In this document: piece by piece, positions 62,290 through 64,000 of the stretch
Numbering within the stretch: position 1 is the stretch's first letter
Layout: each line of letters opens with the position of its first letter
Assembly (NCBI GenBank): GCA_000181795.3
Contig: CM012955.1
Span: forward strand, 1,501,763-1,565,762
From: Trichinella spiralis
Lineage: Eukaryota; Nematoda; Enoplea; Trichinellida; Trichinellidae
Length of the DNA stretch: 64,000 nt
Direction of reading: 5' to 3'
The notes under the pieces: model-generated
Databases searched by the model: none
Seen by the model: only the letters and a program-made list of their open reading frames with translations
Told to the model about the DNA's origin: nothing
Translations under genes and position numbers: made by a program

Positions 62290-62921
62290 CTTAAGAAAAT
62301 TTTTCAGAAATACGTAGGTGTGTTTTGTCTAAGTCAATTTTGTTTTGTTATGGCGTTTTTTGTCAGATAGTTTATATTTTGACTGAAGTTTAAATGTCAA
62401 GGTCATTTTTGAATTTTCAAATAGTCCTTTCCTTATTGGTAGTATTTAACGGTCCATTTCTTCTGTTCATATTGCAACGTGGCTTAGGTTAGACTTCATC
62501 TTCAGCCAAAAGTTCTAACGCACTAAAAACCGGTTTCTAGCGCTGCATTATGCAAATAACTATTGCTATAACGCGCCTTATCATCAGTAAGGGTGCGTTT
62601 GTTTGTTTAATTTACGTGCCAATTAGTAGCATTGTTGAACGTTCTCTGAGTTCATTATAGCGTTAAGTAGCTGTTGAAGTCGGTTTCAGAATTACTGACA
62701 AGTATTCTACTTTTCCGCTTTTTATTTTTTATAAATTTTGTATACTCATTTTCTAAACAATTTTTAATTAGTTAGAATTTAATTATAATATTTGTTGTAA
62801 TTCAACTTTGTGATAAAGTGAGGACAGTTTTGATTTAATATCATTATTGCAGGTTTAAAGAATGGAGCAAAGAAAAAGTGAAAACACGGACGGCACGAAG
62901 CAGAGCAATAGAAAACAGGAG
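62290..62921 (+). repeat. Tandem promoter/first-exon repeat, copy A
   Basis: Aligns with copy B (63294-64000) over its whole length at clearly diverged identity. Shared blocks: GATAGTTTATATT near 62366, ATGTCAAGGTCATTT near 62393, ACCGGTTTCT at 62529 followed exactly 21 bases later by the octamer ATGCAAAT (62550), GCGTTAAGTA, GAAGTCGGTTT, and finally a 3' splice site leading into an ATG exon. Offsets to copy B grow from 1,017 to 1,116 bases, so small indels separate them. Confidence 0.8.
62862..62921 (+). CDS. Putative first coding exon, copy A
   Basis: ATG at 62862 opens 20 codons (MEQRKSENTDGTKQSNRKQE) ending at a GTAAAT donor in phase 0, just after a TTGCAG acceptor at 62852. The start aligns with that of copy B (MKKRRSE). 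A possible continuation after the acceptor at 63180 reads HQRHF and then reaches a stop at the end of CLYYSEKILR; this would make only a very short protein. Family unknown. Confidence 0.4.
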
Positions 62922-63293
62922 GTAAATGGGATTTATTGTAGATCTGTAAAGCAGGGCTAAGGATACTTCGAAAGGGTGAAGTTATTCTTTAGTTTAATGA
63001 AATTACTTAAGTTTGTAGTATGTTATATGTAAGTAAAATATTTTTCACTGTAAAACTGTAATTTTTGTTTTTCATATTATGTTAAGATTAGGTAAGACTT
63101 CATTTTTAAAAAGATTGAAAGTTAATTAACTTATTAATAAACTTTATTATCGCTTTATATTATTTTTTCAAATTTCGCAGCATCAGAGACATTTCGTAAA
63201 TTACATTTTTTTTATTAACTTTGTTTGTCACCATGCGCAGCGAGTGTGCTTATATTATAGTGAAAAGATTTTGCGATGAGTTCCATTTATGTA

Positions 63294-64000
63294 GGTCATT
63301 TTTGAATTTTCAAATGTGAAATTCAGACATGCGGAGGCGTGTTTTGACGTAATCAATTTTTGTTTGTTATAGCGTTCTATCGGATAGTTTATATTCTGAC
63401 TGAATTTTAAATGTCAAGGTCATTTCTGAAGTTTTAAACAGTCCTCAATGGTTGACTTTAGCTGTGCATTTCAACTCTTTTTTCAAGTAAATTGAAATGA
63501 GTTTCATCAAATGCTATTCATTCGCTAGATAAGCGGTTCGCTGTACTTGAGATTTCACGTTTCCTAATTTCATAGCGTTCGATTAGAATTAATTCCTCGT
63601 CCAGAAAATTTTCCAATCAACTCAAACCGGTTTCTATCGCTACAGTATGCAAATGAGGATCGCTTGAAAATTGCTTTATCATCAATCAGCAATGGTGCGC
63701 TTGTTTGTTTTACTTGTGGGGCAAGTAACAGCATTCTCAAACGTTCGCGTTAAGTAACTACTGAAGTCGGTTTTTAATTGTTGAAAGTATTTAAAGTTTT
63801 CTCGTTCTTACTTTTTTTCGAAACTCTCTATATATAATAATTTTGTTAAGGTTATTTTTAATTGAAAATCAGTTACTTCTTTCATTTCCAAATTTTTTGT
63901 TCAATTTTTTAATTCCACTGTGTAATAAAGTGCGAAAAATTTTGATTTAACATTTACCATTCTTACAGATATGATCAATGAAGAAAAGAAGAAGTGAAAA
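63294..64000 (+). repeat. Tandem promoter/first-exon repeat, copy B (runs to window end)
   Basis: Second copy of the unit at 62290-62921. It begins with a 22-base block (63294-63315) identical to 62401-62422, a displaced fragment of copy A, then repeats the unit in order: GATAGTTTATATT at 63383, ACCGGTTTCT at 63626, ATGCAAAT at 63647, acceptor CTTACAG ending at 63968. Confidence 0.8.
63978..64000 (+). CDS. Putative first coding exon, copy B (truncated by window end)
   Basis: ATG aligned to the copy A start; reads MKKRRSE before the window ends. An ATG seven bases earlier (63971) would run into a stop after eight codons. The gene body is outside the window, so its identity is unknown. Confidence 0.4.

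Overview
The window is intron-rich, AT-rich animal DNA, most likely from a nematode (an ecdysozoan at least). Evidence: short introns with nematode-like TTTCAG, TTTAG and TTAAG acceptors, a secreted protein built from EB modules and lustrin-type cysteine repeats, and a roughly 3,000-residue classical cadherin with the HMR-1/N-cadherin architecture. The species cannot be named from the sequence. Coding models below were spliced by hand; except for TAF8 and one cadherin acceptor, phases close without a stop.

Layout. 1-3082 (+): 3' part of a receptor guanylyl cyclase. 4416-8670 (+): secreted EB/lustrin/mucin-like protein, tail-to-tail with 9662-31271 (-): a 36-exon classical cadherin of about 3,010 residues. 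34270-36092 (+): TesB/ACOT8-type acyl-CoA thioesterase. 37034-39225 (-): pepsin-family aspartic protease. 40315-41874 (+): TAF8. 42931-45764 (+): dymeclin. 47383-47915 (+): DAP1. 49286-51190 (+): INTS10, uninterrupted, facing 51430-55074 (-): NUP160, also uninterrupted. 56182-57085 (-): MIS12, head-to-head with 58290-61148 (+): ZW10. 62290-64000: two diverged tandem copies of what looks like a promoter plus first coding exon; the gene body lies beyond the window.

Functional themes. Most genes are housekeeping: general transcription (TAF8), snRNA/mRNA 3'-end processing (INTS10), nuclear pore (NUP160), kinetochore and spindle checkpoint (MIS12, ZW10; the NUP160 subcomplex also visits kinetochores), Golgi trafficking (dymeclin, and ZW10 in the NRZ tether) and autophagy control (DAP1). 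The left end is cell-surface and extracellular biology: receptor cyclase, EB/lustrin protein, cadherin.

Main points of interest: a 3.6-kb intron in the cadherin placed where an internal promoter would yield an HMR-1A-sized short isoform; GC-rich blocks with a shifted codon bias; two neighbouring long genes without introns in an intron-dense region; a relic reading frame between MIS12 and ZW10; and the tandem promoter/first-exon duplication at the right edge. No tRNA, rRNA, CRISPR or intact transposon was found.
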